Positions 41,531 through 51,386 of a DNA stretch of 64,000 bases are shown here, in pieces. The position numbers and the translations under genes were made by a program. The notes beneath the pieces are model-generated. The model was given only the letters and a program-made list of their open reading frames with translations. It ran no database searches and was not told the origin of the DNA. How positions within the stretch are numbered: position 1 is the stretch's first letter; each line of letters begins with the position of its first letter. The DNA comes from Paraburkholderia fynbosensis (GTDB lineage: Bacteria > Pseudomonadota > Gammaproteobacteria > Burkholderiales > Burkholderiaceae): NCBI RefSeq assembly GCF_902859935.1, contig NZ_CADIKI010000003.1:124001-188000 (forward strand). The letters run 5' to 3'.

Positions 41531-42406
41531 ATGACTCACGCCGACGAGGTACACGGCCCCGCGCCGGCCCCCGCCGACGCCGCGCTGGCCGCGCCCGCCA
41601 CCGATTCGACGCCCGACACCGTCGACGGCATCGCATTCGCGCGCCTGTACGGCGAGCCGCTGTTCAAGCTGCCGACCGACCTGTACATCCCGCCGGATGC
41701 GCTCGAGGTGTTCCTCGAAACGTTCGAAGGACCGCTGGATCTGCTGCTGTACCTGATCCGCAAGCAGAACTTCAACGTGCTCGACATCCCCATGGCGGAC
41801 GTCACGGTGCAATACCTCGGTTACGTCGACCAGTTGCGCCAGACCAATCTCGAACTCGCGTCCGAATATCTGCTGATGGCCGCAATGCTGATCGAGATCA
41901 AGTCGCGCATGCTGCTGCCGGTGAAGAAGGCCGACAGCGGCGAGGAAGCCGAAGATCCCCGCGCGGAACTGGTGCGCCGCCTGCTCGAATACGAGCAGAT
42001 GAAGCTCGCCGCGCAACGCATCGACCAGTTGCCGCAACTCGGGCGCGACTTCCTGCGCGCCGAGGTCTACATCGAGCAGAGCATCACGCCGCGTTTTCCG
42101 GACGTGAACAGCGAGGATCTGCGCAGCGCCTGGGCCGATGTGATCAAGCGCGCGAAGCTCGTGCAGCATCACAAGATTTCGCGCGAGGAGCTGTCGGTGC
42201 GCGAGCATATGAGCTCGATCCTGCGGCAACTGCAAAACGCGCGCTTCATCGAGTTCTCCGATCTGTTCGACACCAGCAAGGGCGTGCCGGTCGTGGTGGT
42301 GAACTTCATCGCCGTGCTCGAGTTGTGCCGCGAGTCGCTCGTCGAAATCACCCAGGCGGAGCCGTTCGCGCCGATCTATGTGCGGCTCGCCTATTTGCCG
42401 GCCTGA
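41531..42406 (+). CDS. scpA: Segregation and condensation protein A
   Basis: Kleisin subunit that bridges SMC heads and binds ScpB in the condensin complex; 291 residues. After an Ala/Pro-rich N-terminus of about 50 residues, the conserved core begins FEGPLDLLLYLIRKQNFNVLDIPMADVTVQYL. Then comes EYLLMAAMLIEIKSRMLLPV with the helix that contacts the SMC neck. The C-terminal winged helix (FIAVLELCRESLVEITQAEPFAPIYVRL) contacts the SMC head. It is downstream of the DUF3460 gene. Confidence 0.95.
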   Translation: MTHADEVHGPAPAPADAALAAPATDSTPDTVDGIAFARLYGEPLFKLPTDLYIPPDALEVFLETFEGPLDLLLYLIRKQNFNVLDIPMADVTVQYLGYVDQLRQTNLELASEYLLMAAMLIEIKSRMLLPVKKADSGEEAEDPRAELVRRLLEYEQMKLAAQRIDQLPQLGRDFLRAEVYIEQSITPRFPDVNSEDLRSAWADVIKRAKLVQHHKISREELSVREHMSSILRQLQNARFIEFSDLFDTSKGVPVVVVNFIAVLELCRESLVEITQAEPFAPIYVRLAYLPA

Positions 42407-42541
42407 CGCCGTCAATGCCACGCGCGCCGGAGCCGCTTGCGCCGGCGCACCGGCGGCGGCTTCACGAGCTTGCCTCGTTTCGGTGCGCCAAGCTCACAAA
42501 TCCACTACAATCCCGCGCTTCAAACCCGTCATCGTCAATGA

Positions 42542-43453
<912 letters not shown>

Positions 43454-43496
43454 AGCCGTCACCGAAAGCAGTCACTGAAGCCATACAGGATTGGTC

Positions 43497-43883
43497 ATGC
43501 AACGCAACATGCTGAAGTCGAAAATCCACCGCGTCGCGGTCACGCACTGCGAACTGCACTACGAAGGTTCGTGCGCGATCGACGAAGATCTGCTCGAGGC
43601 GGCGAACATCGTCGAAAACGAACGGATCGACATCTGGAATATCAACAACGGCGAGCGTTTCTCGACCTACGCGATCAAGGGCGAGCGCGGCAGCGGCATG
43701 ATTTCGCTGAACGGTTCGGCCGCGCGGCGCGCGCAACTGGGCGATCTGGTGATCATCGCGGCCTTCGCGGTGGTCGATGAAGCGGAACTGAAAGCGGGCT
43801 GGAAGCCGGACCTGGTGTTCGTCGACGACAACAACAGGATCAAGGGCAGCCGCGATCACGTGCCGACGCAGAACTGGACCTGA
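43497..43883 (+). CDS. panD: Aspartate 1-decarboxylase
   Basis: Pyruvoyl enzyme that makes beta-alanine from aspartate for PanC. I chose the ATG at 43497 ([22 protein letters not shown]), with AGGA upstream, giving 128 residues; a TTG two codons earlier is unlikely. Self-processing occurs between G24 and S25 in YEGSCAID, which creates the pyruvoyl group. [18 protein letters not shown] and [20 protein letters not shown] are conserved. It forms an operon with panC; a hairpin at 43917 follows. Confidence 0.97.
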   Translation: MQRNMLKSKIHRVAVTHCELHYEGSCAIDEDLLEAANIVENERIDIWNINNGERFSTYAIKGERGSGMISLNGSAARRAQLGDLVIIAAFAVVDEAELKAGWKPDLVFVDDNNRIKGSRDHVPTQNWT

Positions 43884-43916
43884 GCCGGGCGGTCGTTCGT
43901 TGTGGGTTTGCTTTGC

Positions 43917-43946
43917 ACGCGCGTTGCTTTTTCGACGCGCGTTTTC
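43917..43946 (+). terminator. Probable terminator after panD
   Basis: ACGCGCGT at 43917-43924 and again at 43935-43942 (each self-complementary) can pair across a T-rich 10-base loop; TTTC follows. Moderate strength. Confidence 0.6.
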
Positions 43947-44043
43947 ATTTCACGGACACGCGCCCGCGCTTATGCAAGCGCCCGGTGAGCGGGCGGCCAT
44001 AGCCGCGCCTGCCTCGCCACCTTGAGCCTGCTACGCCTCAACC

Positions 44044-44676
44044 CTAGCGCGCGGCCCCATTCGTCCATTCGACGATCGGCTGCCACTGCTCGAGGTCCTT
44101 CTCGACGCGGCTTTTCGCGACATCCCACAGGGTCAGCCCATGGGCCGCCAATTGCACGTAGTTCTGCGTGTCGCGCAGAAAGCCGAGCACCGGCAGCTCC
44201 AGGCCCTCGACAAAGCGATGCAGTTGCTCCGCCGAACGCGTGCGCGCATCGACGCGCATGCCGACCACGCCGACTTCGATCGCGCCTTTCCTGACCGCTT
44301 TTTCCTTCGCGAGCCGCTCGAGAAATTCCTGGGTGGCAAGAATGTCGAACATCGACGGCTGCAGCGGCACGATCACCTTGTCGGCCAGATCCAGCGCGAT
44401 GCTCAGGCGATGGCCGTGGAGGCCCGCCGGCGTGTCGATGACCGCATGCTCCAGGCCCTTCGGCGGTTTGGCCGGCGTGTCCTGGTTGACTTCCCATGTC
44501 TCGATGGCCGGCAACGTGTCGGGCCGCAATGCCAGCCAGGCGTGCGCGGACTGCTGCTTGTCCAGGTCGGCAAGCGCCACCCATTCGCCGGCCGCGGCGA
44601 AATAGCCGGCCAGATTGGTCGCAAGCGTGCTCTTACCCACGCCGCCCTTTGGATTCGCCACCACGATCACCGTCAT
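44044..44676 (-). CDS. Orphan ParA-family ATPase
   Basis: Cytoplasmic ParA/MinD-type ATPase of 210 residues. I chose the ATG at 44676 (MTVIVVANPKGGVGKSTLATNL); upstream in-frame sequence is not family-like. The deviant Walker A KGGVGKST carries the signature Lys. ALADLDKQQSAHAW and HAVIDTPAG follow, then DLADKVIVPLQPSMFDILAT. The short form without an N-terminal DNA-binding domain resembles plasmid type Ib or protein-positioning ParA-like ATPases. No parB or centromere-like repeats are nearby, so it is not a plasmid partition locus. The cargo is unknown. Confidence 0.88.
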   Translation of the reverse strand: MTVIVVANPKGGVGKSTLATNLAGYFAAAGEWVALADLDKQQSAHAWLALRPDTLPAIETWEVNQDTPAKPPKGLEHAVIDTPAGLHGHRLSIALDLADKVIVPLQPSMFDILATQEFLERLAKEKAVRKGAIEVGVVGMRVDARTRSAEQLHRFVEGLELPVLGFLRDTQNYVQLAAHGLTLWDVAKSRVEKDLEQWQPIVEWTNGAAR

Positions 44677-44904
44677 GAATGCTCCCGGAAAAGAAGGCTG
44701 GTCGCCGCCAGCCGGTTTGCCGCGCGATTGCTTATTGCTGTGACTTGCGCCGGCGGGTTCCGATCTCGTACCGTTTCGGGTTCGCCCGCCGATCCAGGCG
44801 TTGATAATATCGACAAATGCACTGCGGCGAAGCCCCCACATGGCGAATCAGGGCTAATCGACCGCTTTGCCCTGTCGTTTTATTCAATCACGGACCCGAA
44901 TCCC

Positions 44905-45324
44905 ATGAGCAAACTCCGCCCGGAATACACCGTCGAACGCCTGCACGAACGCCAGCAGGGCAAGCTGCCAGGCTTGCTGGGCGTACGGGTGCTGTCGCTG
45001 GAAGAAGGCGTTCTGACCGCGGAATTGACCGTGCGCCCCGAGTTGCTCGCGCCGAACGGCTTCCTGCACGCGGCCACGGTGATCGGTCTCGCCGATACCG
45101 CGTGTGGCTACGCTTGCCTCGCGCACCTGCCGGAAACGGCGCGCACTTTCACGACCATCGAACTGAAAAGCAATTTTCTCGGCACCGCGACTGAAGGGAC
45201 GATCCGCACGGTCGCCAAGGGTGTGCATCTGGGACGCAGCACGCAGGTATGGGATGCGACCGTCACCGACCCCAACGGCAAGACGATGGCGCTGTTCCGC
45301 TGCACGCAGATCGTGTTGTATTGA
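44905..45324 (+). CDS. PaaI-family hotdog-fold thioesterase
   Basis: Small acyl-CoA thioesterase of 139 residues. I chose the ATG at 44905 (MSKLRPEYTVERLHERQQG). The hotdog motif PNGFLHAATVIGLADTACGYACLAHLP carries the conserved HAATVIGLAD segment, and FTTIELKSNFLGTATEGTIRTVAKGVHLGRSTQVWDATVTD completes the fold. Relatives hydrolyse phenylacetyl- or hydroxyphenylacetyl-CoA, but the substrate cannot be told here. It is divergent from the ParA gene and convergent with cobQ. Confidence 0.9.
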   Translation: MSKLRPEYTVERLHERQQGKLPGLLGVRVLSLEEGVLTAELTVRPELLAPNGFLHAATVIGLADTACGYACLAHLPETARTFTTIELKSNFLGTATEGTIRTVAKGVHLGRSTQVWDATVTDPNGKTMALFRCTQIVLY

Positions 45325-45384
45325 AGGATTGAGCGCGGCTCGGCGTACTGCGGAATTTAACCGTTCACCTCGAACCGATTTCGC

Positions 45385-46908
45385 TCAGCCAATTGCCGCA
45401 AAAAGCTTCGCCAGGTCGAGATGGCCGGCCAGCGTATCGGCGAGGCGCTCCAGCGACGCCTCGCGCAGCGCCGGGTAGTCGATCTGCTGCGCGTCGCTCA
45501 GACCGGCCCACGCCAGCAACGCGGCGCACGCGGCCGGCGTGTCGAACAGCCCATGCACGTAGGTGGCGAGGATCTGGCCATCGGCGGACTTTGCCCCGTC
45601 CGGATGCGCCCCCTGCGTGGTTTCCAGACACAGCGCGGGCGCGTCCAGCGCCGGGCCATGCGTCTCGCCCATGTGAATTTCGTAGCCGGCCACTTCGGGC
45701 GATCCGGGCAGCGCGAGGCTTCCGGTCACGTTCTTCAGCGTCTTTTCCCGTGTAAGTATCGTCGAGTAATCGAGCCAGCCGAGCCCCGCCCACGTCCCTG
45801 GCGCGCCTTCCACGCCATGCGGGTCGGCCACTTCGCGCCCGAGCATCTGCATGCCGCCGCAAATGCCGATCACGCGCCCGCCATAGCGCAGATGCCGCTG
45901 CAGCACCGCGTCCCAGCCTTGCGCGCGCAGGAACGCGAGGTCGCCGGGCACGTTTTTCGAGCCCGGCAGGATGATCAGATCGGCCGGCGGCAGCGGCGTG
46001 CCACTACGCACATAGTGAAAGTCGACCTGCGGGTGCGCGCGCAGCGCGTCGAAATCAGTGTGATTGCTGATGTGCGGCAGCACCGGCACGACGACCCGCA
46101 GCATTCGTCCCGCGTCGCTGTGCGCCGCGCGCAGCTCGGGTGGCAGCATGTCTTCCGCGTCGAGCGTAAGCCCGTGCAGATAGGGGACGACACCGAGCAC
46201 CGGCTTGCCGGTCTGCGCTTCGAGCCAGTCGAGCCCCGGCTGCAGCAAGCTGATGTCGCCGCGAAACCGGTTGATGATGAAGCCGCGCACTCGCGCCCGC
46301 TCGCTCGCCGACAGGCACGCGAGCGTGCCGGTCAGATGCGCGAACACGCCGCCGCGATCGATATCGGCGACCAGCACCACCGGGCAATCGACGGCTTCCG
46401 CGAAACCCATGTTGGCGATGTCGCGCTCGCGTAGATTAATTTCGGCGGGACTGCCCGCGCCTTCGACGAAGATCGTGTCGTACGCGGCCTGCAGACGCGC
46501 ATACGACTGCAGCACTGCTTCGAACGCGACGGGCTTGTAGTCGTGATACGCGCGCGCGTCGAGATTCATGCGCGCCTTGCCGTGGATGATCACCTGCGCA
46601 CCGCGATCGCTGGTCGGCTTGAGCAGTACCGGGTTAAGGTCCGTGTGCGCGGCAATCCCCGCGGCCACCGCCTGCAACGCCTGGGCGCGGCCAATCTCGC
46701 CGCCGTCGACGGTCACCGCGCTGTTGAGCGCCATGTTCTGCGGCTTGAACGGCGCGACCCGCACGCCGGCGCGGCGCGCGAGCCGGCAGAGGCCGGCGAC
46801 CAGCGTGCTCTTGCCGGCGTCGGACGTGGTGCCCTGGATCATCAGCGTGCCGCGCGGCACGGGGACGGCGTCATGCGGGAGCGGAAGCGAAGTCGAAGTG
46901 GTGGTCAC
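45385..46908 (-). CDS. cobQ: Cobyric acid synthase
   Basis: Glutamine-dependent enzyme that amidates four side chains of adenosylcobyrinic acid a,c-diamide. A GTG at 46908 ([20 protein letters not shown]) gives 507 residues; a start closer to [12 protein letters not shown] (46842) is also possible, as no clear ribosome-binding site decides it. The ATP-binding motif [17 protein letters not shown] is near 25-41. [16 protein letters not shown] follows. The class I glutamine amidotransferase domain has the nucleophile Cys in [15 protein letters not shown] and His in HGLFDTP. It is divergent from cobU and is the cobalamin gene nearest the thioesterase. Confidence 0.95.
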   Translation of the reverse strand: MTTTSTSLPLPHDAVPVPRGTLMIQGTTSDAGKSTLVAGLCRLARRAGVRVAPFKPQNMALNSAVTVDGGEIGRAQALQAVAAGIAAHTDLNPVLLKPTSDRGAQVIIHGKARMNLDARAYHDYKPVAFEAVLQSYARLQAAYDTIFVEGAGSPAEINLRERDIANMGFAEAVDCPVVLVADIDRGGVFAHLTGTLACLSASERARVRGFIINRFRGDISLLQPGLDWLEAQTGKPVLGVVPYLHGLTLDAEDMLPPELRAAHSDAGRMLRVVVPVLPHISNHTDFDALRAHPQVDFHYVRSGTPLPPADLIILPGSKNVPGDLAFLRAQGWDAVLQRHLRYGGRVIGICGGMQMLGREVADPHGVEGAPGTWAGLGWLDYSTILTREKTLKNVTGSLALPGSPEVAGYEIHMGETHGPALDAPALCLETTQGAHPDGAKSADGQILATYVHGLFDTPAACAALLAWAGLSDAQQIDYPALREASLERLADTLAGHLDLAKLFAAIG

Positions 46909-47154
46909 GGGAGGTCGGGCTCGGCAGTGAAAAGGCAGTGAAGCAAAGGGTGGTGAAGGTCGTAGCGAAACGGCAAGCGGTGTGCGTGCGGCGATGCGGC
47001 GGCAAGGACGCGGCACGACAAACAGATCGCGTGGGGCGTTGAGGCATAACGGGTACTTCGGCGCTCAGACCGCCGCGCCGCGTGTCTCTCCCACCCCCAC
47101 ACATCGCCACGCCCGCCGCATTATCCCATCGCGCCGGCCCACGCTGCACGCCGG

Positions 47155-47160
47155 TACAAT
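47155..47160 (+). promoter_or_regulatory. -10-like box directly before cobU
   Basis: TACAAT at 47155-47160 is only 6 bases before the cobU ATG at 47167. If used, transcription would start at or next to the start codon, giving a leaderless mRNA. The -35 region is poor, so this is tentative. Confidence 0.35.
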
Positions 47161-47166
47161 CACGCG

Positions 47167-47721
47167 ATGACTCCCCGCGACCTCACTTTCGTTCTCGGCG
47201 GCGCCCGTTCGGGCAAGAGCATGCACGCCGAACAGCTTGCCGACGACAGCGCTCTCCCCGTCACCTACATCGCCACCGCGCGCGTGGCCGACGACGCCGA
47301 ATTCAGTGCGCGCATCGCGCATCATCGCGCGCGGCGTCCCGCGCATTGGCAGTTGCTCGAAGCAGGCGTCGACCTCGCGGGTGCCGTCACGCGAAGCGAC
47401 GCCCCCGGCCATTGCCTGCTGATTGACTGTCTGACCCTGTGGCTCGCCAATGTGCTCTGTCCGGCTGAAGGCGAAGCGCTGCCGATCGATCGTTATCACG
47501 CGCAGGTCGCCGCACTCGAAGCGGCGCTCGTGAACGCCCACGGCAAGATCATCGTGGTCAGCAACGAAATCGGCCTGGGCGTGGTGCCGCTCGGCGCGAC
47601 CACGCGTCTTTATGTCGACGAGCTCGGCCGCCTCAATCAGCGCATCGCCGCATTGAGCACCACGGCCACGATGATGGTCGCCGGCTTGCCGCTCGCGCTG
47701 AAAACAGCGGGCCTCGCATGA
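47167..47721 (+). CDS. cobU: Adenosylcobinamide kinase / guanylyltransferase
   Basis: Phosphorylates adenosylcobinamide and transfers GMP, activating it for nucleotide-loop joining; 184 residues. The P-loop GGARSGKSMHAEQLA is at about 11-25. VTYIATARVADDAEFSARIAHHRARRP contains the guanylylated-histidine region. CLLIDCLTLWLANVL and IIVVSNEIGLGVVPLGATTRLYVDELGRLNQ are conserved. The stop overlaps the cbiB start (ATGA), so the two genes are coupled. Confidence 0.96.
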   Translation: MTPRDLTFVLGGARSGKSMHAEQLADDSALPVTYIATARVADDAEFSARIAHHRARRPAHWQLLEAGVDLAGAVTRSDAPGHCLLIDCLTLWLANVLCPAEGEALPIDRYHAQVAALEAALVNAHGKIIVVSNEIGLGVVPLGATTRLYVDELGRLNQRIAALSTTATMMVAGLPLALKTAGLA

Positions 47722-48656
47722 TGCTCTCGCTTCCTCTCCTCGTGACGCTCGCGACCGCGGGCGTGGTCATCGACCGCTGGTTCGGCGAGCCGCGCGTCGC
47801 GCATCCGCTGGTGGGTTTCGGCAACTGGGCGAAGCGTCTCGAGAAGCGCTACAACACGGGCCGGCGCTTGCGGCTCAAGGGACTCCTCGCGTGGGCACTG
47901 GCGGTGCTGCCGCCGGTGCTGATCGCGTGGTGGCTGGTCGCGGTGCTGCCGTTCTTCGCCGCCTGCGCGGTGCACGTCATGCTGCTGTGGTTCGCGCTCG
48001 GCGCGCGCAGCCTGCACGATCACATTGCGCCGATCGCGCGGGCTCTTGTGCAACGCGATCTCGAAGAAGCGCGCCAGCTGACCGCGCGCATCGTGTCGCG
48101 CGAAACCGCGCATGCCGATGAAGCCGCGCTCTCGCGTGCGGCCGTCGAATCGGCGCTCGAAAACGGCAACGACGCGATCTTCGGCGCGCTGTTCTGGTTC
48201 GCGATCGCGGGCGGCCCGGGCGCGCTCGGGTTTCGTCTGGCCAACACGCTCGATGCCATGTGGGGTTATCGCACGCCGCGCTATCTGCGCTTCGGCTGGG
48301 CCGCGGCGCGCCTCGACGACGTGCTCAACTGGATGCCCGCGCGTCTGACCGCCGCCAGCTATGCATTGCTCGGCGACACGCATACCGCCTGGCGTTGCTG
48401 GCGCGAGCAGGCACCGCGCTGGGACAGCCCGAATGCGGGGCCGGTAATGGCCTCCGGCGCCGGCAGCCTGAACGTGCTGATCGGCGGGCCGGCGGTGTAT
48501 CACGGCGCGCTCGAACAGCGCCCGACCCTCGGCTTCGGCCACCCCGCCAAGGCCAGCCACGTGACGGCGGCGCTGGCGCTGGTCGAGCGGACGATCATTC
48601 TGTGGCTGGCTGTGCTGATCGTGCTGGCGTTGCTGAGCGTGCCCTTTCATGGTTGA
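47718..48656 (+). CDS. cbiB: Adenosylcobinamide-phosphate synthase
   Basis: Membrane enzyme that attaches aminopropanol phosphate to cobyric acid; 312 residues with several hydrophobic segments. VVIDRWFGEPRVAHPLVGFGNWAKRLEKRYN is the conserved N-terminal motif. ESALENGNDAIFGALFWFAIAGGPGALGFRLANTLDAMWGYRTPRY and SPNAGPVMASGAGSLNVLIGG are further signatures. It overlaps cobU by four bases and cobD by eight, so cobU-cbiB-cobD is a tight operon. Confidence 0.95.
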   Translation: MMLSLPLLVTLATAGVVIDRWFGEPRVAHPLVGFGNWAKRLEKRYNTGRRLRLKGLLAWALAVLPPVLIAWWLVAVLPFFAACAVHVMLLWFALGARSLHDHIAPIARALVQRDLEEARQLTARIVSRETAHADEAALSRAAVESALENGNDAIFGALFWFAIAGGPGALGFRLANTLDAMWGYRTPRYLRFGWAAARLDDVLNWMPARLTAASYALLGDTHTAWRCWREQAPRWDSPNAGPVMASGAGSLNVLIGGPAVYHGALEQRPTLGFGHPAKASHVTAALALVERTIILWLAVLIVLALLSVPFHG

Positions 48657-49704
48657 TCACATGGCGGACCACCCGAGCAGCGCGGCGAACGACATCGTGG
48701 TCCACGGCGGCAATCTGCACGAAGCGGCCGAACGCTACGGCATCCCGTACGCGCAGTGGCTCGACCTCTCGACCGGCATCAATCCGCACGGCTATCCGGT
48801 GCCGCCCGTGCCCGCCGATGCGTGGCGGCGTCTGCCCGACGAAGGCGACGACTTCGCCGCCTGCGCCGCGCGCTACTACCGCGCACCCGATGCGGCGCAC
48901 GTGCTGCCCGTCGCCGGCAGCCAGGCGGCGATTCGCGCGTTGCCCGCGTTACTGCCGCGCGCAAGCGTCGGCATCGCGCCGCTCACGTACAGCGAATACG
49001 CGCCGGCGTTCGCACGAGCCGGACATCGCGTCGCGCCGCTCGACGTGTGCTGCGAGCGTTTGCCGGACGCGCTCACGCACGCAATCGTCGCGAATCCTAA
49101 CAATCCGACGGCCGTGCATCTGAGCGCCGACAAATTGCTGCGCTGGCATGCGCAATTGCGCGCACGCGGCGGCACGTTACTGGTCGATGAAGCTTTCGCC
49201 GATACGATGCCCGAGGCGTCGCTCGCGGCCAGCACGCACCTCGACGGACTGATCGTGTTGCGCTCGCCGGGGAAATTTTTCGGGCTCGCCGGCGTGCGCG
49301 CGGGCTTCGCGCTCGGTGCGCCCGCGTTGCTCGACACCTTGCGGCGCACGCTGGGCGCGTGGACGGTCGGCGGCCCGGCGCGCCACGCAGTCAAGGCCGC
49401 ATTCGCCGACCAAGCGTGGCAACGGCAAATGCGCGCGCGACTCGACGGCGAAAGCGCGCGACTGGCCGAGCGATTGCGCGCTTACGGTTTTGCCATACAC
49501 GGCACGCCGCTTTTCGCATGGACCGATGACGCGCGCGCCGCCGCTTTGCACGAAGCGCTGGCGCGGCGTGGCGTATGGACCCGGCTCTTCACCGCGTCGG
49601 GCAGCGTGCGTTTCGGTTTGCCCGCTAGCGAAGCCGAATGGACACGCTTCGAAGCAAGCCTGCGCGAAGCGATGCAGGCACTCGATATCGCGCGAGGCGG
49701 TTGA
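48649..49704 (+). CDS. cobD: Threonine-phosphate decarboxylase
   Basis: PLP enzyme that makes aminopropanol phosphate for CbiB; 351 residues, fold type I. HGGNLHEAAERYGIPYAQWLDLSTGINPHGYP is the usual opening. NPNNPTAVHLSADKLL and TLLVDEAFADTMPEASL form the cofactor pocket. The PLP lysine is in LRSPGKFFGLAGVRAGFA near residue 208. Names differ between pathways (CobC in the aerobic nomenclature, CobD in Salmonella). It overlaps cbiB; btuF follows 68 bases later. Confidence 0.93.
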   Translation: MVDHMADHPSSAANDIVVHGGNLHEAAERYGIPYAQWLDLSTGINPHGYPVPPVPADAWRRLPDEGDDFAACAARYYRAPDAAHVLPVAGSQAAIRALPALLPRASVGIAPLTYSEYAPAFARAGHRVAPLDVCCERLPDALTHAIVANPNNPTAVHLSADKLLRWHAQLRARGGTLLVDEAFADTMPEASLAASTHLDGLIVLRSPGKFFGLAGVRAGFALGAPALLDTLRRTLGAWTVGGPARHAVKAAFADQAWQRQMRARLDGESARLAERLRAYGFAIHGTPLFAWTDDARAAALHEALARRGVWTRLFTASGSVRFGLPASEAEWTRFEASLREAMQALDIARGG

Positions 49705-49772
49705 CGTAGCGAGGCAGGCACGACCCTGCAGCGTCCCCTCATGCCCTTCACGCACACCAACCTCCTCGCCCG

Positions 49773-50693
49773 ATGACCCGACCCGCCCGCCTCATTCCGC
49801 GCTTCATCGCCGCGTTGCTTTGCGTGACTTCGCTGGGCGCCCACGCCGCGATCACCGTCACCGACGACACCGGCGCAACCGTCACCTTGCCCGCTCCCGC
49901 GCAGCGCGTGATCAGCCTCGCGCCGCACGTCACGGAGCTGTTGTACGCGGCGGGCGGCGGCGCAAAAATGGTCGGCGCGGTGTCGTACAGCGACTACCCG
50001 CCGCAAGCGCAGCAGCTGCCGCGCGTCGGCGACAACAAGGCGCTCGACCTCGAGCGCATCGTCGCGTTGAAGCCCGATCTGATCGTCGTCTGGCGGCATG
50101 GCAATGCGCAGCGTCAACTCGAACGCCTGCGCGAGCTGCACGTGCCGCTGTTCTTCAGCGAGCCGCATCATCTCGACGACGTAGCCGTTTCGCTGACGAA
50201 GCTCGGGCAATTGCTCGGCACGTCGCCGGCTGCGGATGCCGCGGCGGCCGCGTATCGTCAGGACATCGCACGGTTGCGCACGCGGTATGCGAGCCGGCCG
50301 CCGGTCGGGGTGTTCTATCAGGTGTGGGACAAGCCGCTGATGACGCTCAACGGCGAGCATATGGTCAGCGACGTGATCACGCTGTGCGGCGGCCGCAACG
50401 TGTTCGCAGGACTTCAGCCGCTGGTGCCGACCGTCTCGACCGAAGCGGTGCTCGCCGCGAATCCGGAAGCGATCGTCACGTCGGCGCCCGGCGCGACGCA
50501 GCCGGATACGCGCTTGCCGCAACTCGACACATGGCGCGCGTGGCCCGCGCTCACGGCTGTCGCGCATCAGAACCTCTTCGCCATCGACGGCGATCTGATC
50601 AACCGGCCAGCCCCGCGCATCGTGCAAGGCGCGCAGCGGCTATGTGAAGATCTGGAGACGGCGCGCTCGCGCAGGAAGCCGGGGGCGCAGTGA
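49773..50693 (+). CDS. btuF: Cobalamin-binding periplasmic protein BtuF
   Basis: Receptor of the vitamin B12 ABC importer; 306 residues with a signal peptide (about 1-25, cleavage after GAHA). The class III binding-protein fold shows ITVTDDTGATVTLPAPAQRVISLAPHVTELLYAAGGG, GDNKALDLERIVALKPDLIVVW and the helical backbone. It lies last in the plus-strand operon after cobD, while its partners BtuC and BtuD are on the opposite strand about 3-4 kb away. The ligand assignment rests on family and context. Confidence 0.9.
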   Translation: MTRPARLIPRFIAALLCVTSLGAHAAITVTDDTGATVTLPAPAQRVISLAPHVTELLYAAGGGAKMVGAVSYSDYPPQAQQLPRVGDNKALDLERIVALKPDLIVVWRHGNAQRQLERLRELHVPLFFSEPHHLDDVAVSLTKLGQLLGTSPAADAAAAAYRQDIARLRTRYASRPPVGVFYQVWDKPLMTLNGEHMVSDVITLCGGRNVFAGLQPLVPTVSTEAVLAANPEAIVTSAPGATQPDTRLPQLDTWRAWPALTAVAHQNLFAIDGDLINRPAPRIVQGAQRLCEDLETARSRRKPGAQ

Positions 50694-50795
50694 TGTGAAG
50701 GCATGCCGATCGTCGCGCGATCAACCCGACCTCAAGGGCAACCACGCACCTCGCAATCAGCCCCGCCTTGCTCGCACCACCCGTCCCCACCCCCG

Positions 50796-51386
50796 TCACG
50801 CATTCCACCGCACCAGCGACCACCGCTGTGCGTCATCATTGCGGCGCAACCAGACGACCCCCGCCATTTCGAGCGACCATTTCAGACACCGCTCCAGCGG
50901 CACGTCCAGCACCAGCGACGCGATCACGCGCATCACGCCGGCATGCGTGACCACATACGCCGGCGACAGCTCGCGCGTCTGCACGAACGCATCGACCCAC
51001 GCGCGCACGCGCTCGACGAATTGCGCCACGCTCTCGCCGCCATGCGCACGCGCGTGTTCGAAATTCGCGGCCCAGTCGTCGAGCAGCGTGCGATCGATCT
51101 CGTCCCAGCGCTGTGTTTCCCATTCGCCGAAGTTCATTTCCATCAGCTGGTCGTCGTGACTGAGCACGCAACCGAAGTCGTTCGCTATTTCGGCGGCGAG
51201 CGCCGAGCAGCGCGTGAGCGGACTCGAGATCAACACGCGCGGCGCCGGCACCTGCAACTTCGCGAGCTTCAACGCGAGCGCGCTCGACGAAATCGCGGCG
51301 TCGGCGGCGAGCGCAACGTCGCTGTGGCCGTAGCACACGCCCGCATCGAGCGCCACGGCGGGATGACGAATCAGGACGATATCCAT
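50796..51386 (-). CDS. cobC: Alpha-ribazole phosphatase (histidine phosphatase family)
   Basis: Removes phosphate from alpha-ribazole 5'-phosphate or adenosylcobalamin phosphate; 196 residues from the ATG at 51386. The phosphohistidine motif is LIRHPAVAL at the start: the usual RHG is RHP here, which is seen in some CobC proteins. SSPLTRCSALAAEIAND and MEMNFGEWETQRWDEID are typical, and the second catalytic His is in VVTHAGVMRVIAS. It overlaps cobS by 16 bases, ending the btuCD-cobT-cobS-cobC run. Confidence 0.9.
   Translation of the reverse strand: MDIVLIRHPAVALDAGVCYGHSDVALAADAAISSSALALKLAKLQVPAPRVLISSPLTRCSALAAEIANDFGCVLSHDDQLMEMNFGEWETQRWDEIDRTLLDDWAANFEHARAHGGESVAQFVERVRAWVDAFVQTRELSPAYVVTHAGVMRVIASLVLDVPLERCLKWSLEMAGVVWLRRNDDAQRWSLVRWNA

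Noticed and set aside
44044..44676. ParA gene as evidence of an integrated plasmid partition locus
   Set aside because: No parB, no iterons or centromere-like repeats, and flanking genes are ordinary chromosomal genes.
46909..47166. Possible second cobalamin riboswitch between cobQ and cobU
   Set aside because: Neither strand carries the CCCGCAACGGT-type B12 box or the other conserved segments seen at 57300-57545.
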